A stretch of 40,381 nucleotides of DNA from Teichococcus deserti (lineage in GTDB: Bacteria > Pseudomonadota > Alphaproteobacteria > Acetobacterales > Acetobacteraceae): positions 1-40,381 of the forward strand of contig NZ_MLCO01000012.1 in the NCBI RefSeq assembly GCF_001982615.1. The letters run 5' to 3'. The notes beneath the pieces were generated by a model, which was given only the letters and a program-made list of their open reading frames with translations, searched no databases and was not told the DNA's origin. The position numbers were made by a program, and so were the translations under genes. Shown here piece by piece: positions 40,349 through 40,381 of this stretch (positions are counted from its first letter, which is position 1; every line of letters begins with the position of its first letter).

Positions 40349-40381
40349 CTGGACGTCAAGCCTAGCTCCGGCCGAATAACC
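40345..40381. repeat. Terminal direct repeat, right copy (circle junction)
   Basis: Exact copy of positions 1-37. See the left copy. One of the two should be removed when the molecule is treated as a circle. Confidence 0.85.

Overview
The 37 bases at the start of the window recur exactly at its end, so I read it as one circular replicon of about 40,344 bp: a plasmid with partition genes (parA plus a ribbon-helix-helix partner), candidate replication genes and a load of decayed phage and transposon DNA. Base composition, a GTTC-N7-GTTC LexA box (the alphaproteobacterial form), DUF2934 and DUF1488-like small proteins and the KaiC/histidine-kinase pair point to an alphaproteobacterium. Acetobacteraceae (Roseomonas-like) is my best guess, by inference only.

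Layout. 0.4-3.6 kb: a proteasome-beta-like Ntn hydrolase, two degenerate receiver proteins and a broken nhaA. 3.7-4.7 kb: a decayed copy of the module that is intact at 8.3-9.7 kb. 5-6.8 kb: small DUF proteins and a broken IS5-family element. 7.2-10.9 kb: another degenerate receiver, the intact four-gene overlapping module, and a second IS5-family element that splits a small secreted-protein gene. 11-17.3 kb: a wrecked prophage (dam fragment, lysis genes, serine recombinase, HNH, head protease and capsid pieces, nearly all frameshifted or truncated) around a lipoprotein gene. 17.3-19.2 kb: a repeat-rich stretch with two strong hairpins, tandem small paralogs and nine TGTCCGCA repeats. 19.7-25.8 kb: cold-shock protein, small conserved proteins, a DUF374 acyltransferase, a transglutaminase-like protein, a canonical receiver and a PHB-depolymerase-type esterase. 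26.3-32.7 kb: the signalling core, with a HigA-type regulator, KaiC and a hybrid histidine kinase in a tightly packed leftward operon, facing a rightward run of four degenerate receivers. 33-40.3 kb: plasmid backbone with a winged-helix protein, par locus, S24-peptidase repressor, a Rep-like protein and a LexA-boxed gene.

The most interesting biology is the signalling set. A KaiC-type double ATPase overlaps an HTH regulator and abuts a hybrid kinase. The same plasmid carries seven related stand-alone receiver-like proteins, of which six lack the phospho-acceptor aspartate and none shows the usual switch lysine, plus one fully canonical receiver. An 8-bp word (CACGATAA/TTATCGTG) recurs eight times, mostly next to these receiver genes. 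No kaiA or kaiB was seen.

Frameshifts and internal stops cluster in nhaA, transposase and phage genes, while long genes (kinase, KaiC, esterase) are intact. This argues for real decay rather than poor sequence, though that cannot be proven from the sequence alone. No rRNA, tRNA or CRISPR array was found.
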